A DNA stretch of 16,545 nucleotides from an uncultured Porphyromonas sp. GTDB taxonomy: Bacteria > Bacteroidota > Bacteroidia > Bacteroidales > Porphyromonadaceae. The stretch lies in assembly GCA_946222055.1 (NCBI GenBank), contig CAMIEW010000001.1:1-16545 (forward strand), read 5' to 3'. Every line of letters begins with the position of its first letter. Position 1 is the first letter of the stretch. Made by a program: the position numbers and the translations under genes. Positions 15,578 through 16,545 of the stretch are shown piece after piece. The notes below the pieces were generated by a model, which saw only the letters and a list, made by a program, of their open reading frames with translations, searched no databases and was not told the DNA's origin.

Positions 15578-16545
15578 TTACTTTGTAGCGTTCGCCTTCT
15601 TGTTGTTTTCTATGATCTCCTTGATGGCGATCTCGGGGTCATGCTCATTGTACTCCGTCACTTGGGAGAGCCATAGCTCTGCCATATGGAAGTATCTGTC
15701 ACCGCCATCTGTACCAAGTAGGCTGACGAGATCGGTGTCATCGTAGCGGGAAGTCGGCTCGAGTCTGATATAGCGGGTGTCTGCAGGCACGCTGAAGTAC
15801 TCGCAATTGACCCTCACGCCACTCTCCTTGGGCATATCGAAGGTGACAGAGGTCGGTGCAGACCAGTTATTCCCGTCCTTGCTGAAGGAAACTCTAGCAT
15901 CCTTGACAGACTCACCCTCCTTTCCGGGGCGGGGAGCGTAACCAAGGATCATATCCTGAGCCGTGGTACCGCTCTTGAGGTCGATGATGATGTTGTGGAG
16001 CTGCTTTACGTCCACCCAGCCATGCCAGTCAGAGTGGAAGTAGTCAGTTAGATCACCATTGGTAAGGTTCTCAATAGGTCCCTCAGACTCCTCCTGAGCA
16101 TTTGTGCTGAGTTGATCGGCGCTTAGAGGGATATCCTTCCACGCTTTAGTGGTGTAAGTCATTGCCATATGCCTGCTGACGGCAGAGGTGGTCATAGATG
16201 CTGAGGCGTCACCGGTACTACTGTAGGAGGTTACGGTGAAGTCAATCGTCCCGGCACACTCGGCAAGACCGGAGGCAACCACCGATCCTTGCTCAGGCTT
16301 ACCACCGAGCAGTACTTTGTGATTCAGGATCGGGTCGAAGTACGAGACCATCACTCCGATGCAGTCGCTGCTTACTTCGCTACTTCCCATTGTCCATGAA
16401 ACTGTAATGAGCCCGGGACCCTCTGATCTGGCAGACACTTTTGCCAGAGGTATCGCGCTTTGGGGTTCTGTTAGCTCTTCTTTGTCAGAGGTGCAGCTGA
16501 CTGTCAGCAGACCTACTGCAAGTGTGTAGAGCAGTGTCTTAGTTC
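15578..16545 (-). CDS. Surface lipoprotein with FN3-like and F5/8-type-C (discoidin) domains, 5' end cut by window
   Basis: 321 residues are visible; the frame stays open to 16543, and the first visible residues TKTLLYTLAVGLLTVSC form a lipoprotein signal, so only one or a few N-terminal codons are missing. The lipidated Cys is visible residue 17 and is followed by TSDKEELTEP, an acidic stretch like Bacteroidota surface-export signals. Visible residues about 36-117 look like a fibronectin-III-type beta-sandwich (GPGLITVSWTM). Residues about 132-298 match F5/8-type-C domains: ENLTNGDLTDYFHSDWHGW, LHNIIIDL, VSFSKDGNNWS, YIRLEPTS, MAELWL. The tail is Lys/Glu-rich. Probable role: surface glycan binding ahead of SusCD. 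A GTG at 16438 is not the real start because it would discard the signal. No catalytic motif is seen. Confidence 0.88.
   Translation of the reverse strand, partial: TKTLLYTLAVGLLTVSCTSDKEELTEPQSAIPLAKVSARSEGPGLITVSWTMGSSEVSSDCIGVMVSYFDPILNHKVLLGGKPEQGSVVASGLAECAGTIDFTVTSYSSTGDASASMTTSAVSRHMAMTYTTKAWKDIPLSADQLSTNAQEESEGPIENLTNGDLTDYFHSDWHGWVDVKQLHNIIIDLKSGTTAQDMILGYAPRPGKEGESVKDARVSFSKDGNNWSAPTSVTFDMPKESGVRVNCEYFSVPADTRYIRLEPTSRYDDTDLVSLLGTDGGDRYFHMAELWLSQVTEYNEHDPEIAIKEIIENNKKANATK

Larger units (their letters stand above)
1..16545 (-). other. Polysaccharide-utilisation locus / single co-directional operon, both ends open
   Basis: Eleven genes all run on the minus strand. The junctions seen are: 18 bp (F5/8C to susC), about 5 or 32 bp (susC to susD, depending on the start), 14-bp overlap (susD to EEP), ATGA overlap (EEP to lipoprotein), a gap with a hairpin (lipoprotein to PI-PLC), ATGA (PI-PLC to GH92), 6 bp (GH92 to alkaline phosphatase), ATGA (to metallophosphatase), 1 bp (to regulator), and ATGA or abutting (to GH63). 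No promoter is visible; it should lie upstream of 16545. No terminator follows the GH63 gene within the window. No other stretch over 300 bases lacks a gene. Confidence 0.85.

Noticed and set aside
15578..16438. GTG at 16438 as the start of the F5/8-type-C protein
   Set aside because: The frame continues upstream through a clear lipoprotein signal (TLAVGLLTVSC) to the window edge, so the true start lies further out.

Overview
The window looks like one minus-strand transcription unit from a Bacteroidota genome, probably order Bacteroidales. The evidence is a SusC/SusD outer-membrane pair, several lipoproteins with N-terminal Cys signals, no Shine-Dalgarno dependence, and the GH92 and F5/8-type-C families common in that phylum. 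I cannot name the genus; a moderate to high GC Porphyromonadaceae-like organism would fit. No RNA gene, mobile element, CRISPR array or plus-strand gene was found. Both ends of the window cut through genes.

Transcription runs from the right edge to the left. In order: a surface lipoprotein with FN3-like and F5/8-type-C domains (5' end cut off at 16545); SusC-type TonB-dependent transporter; SusD-type lipoprotein; secreted endonuclease/exonuclease/phosphatase (EEP) fold enzyme; a lipoprotein of unrecognised family that may be a degenerate EEP relative; then the only sizeable gap (8942-9038), which holds a strong hairpin. The second half has a phosphatidylinositol-specific phospholipase C (PI-PLC)-like lipoprotein, a GH92 alpha-mannosidase with FN3-associated and PA14-like C-terminal modules, an alkaline phosphatase, a calcineurin-like metallophosphatase with its own PA14-like module, a XylR-type regulator (LacI-like sensor plus AraC DNA-binding domain), and a GH63-like glycoside hydrolase whose 3' end lies beyond base 1. 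Most junctions are 4-bp ATGA overlaps or gaps of a few bases, so the genes are almost certainly co-expressed.

Taken together this is a polysaccharide-utilisation locus whose enzyme set is unusual: PI-PLC, alpha-mannosidase, three phosphoester-hydrolase families and a GH63 behind one SusCD pair. My inference is that it harvests a phosphorylated, mannose-containing, inositol-lipid-anchored glycan. Candidates are GPI anchors, GPI-linked fungal or protozoal glycoconjugates, or phosphatidylinositol mannosides/lipomannan. PI-PLC would release the glycan from its lipid, GH92 would trim alpha-mannose, the EEP enzyme and the two phosphatases would remove phosphate groups, and SusCD would import the product. 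The SusC lacks an STN signalling domain and the regulator is a cytosolic XylR type, so induction probably depends on an imported sugar or sugar derivative. The catalytic motifs are visible; the substrate is not proven by sequence.
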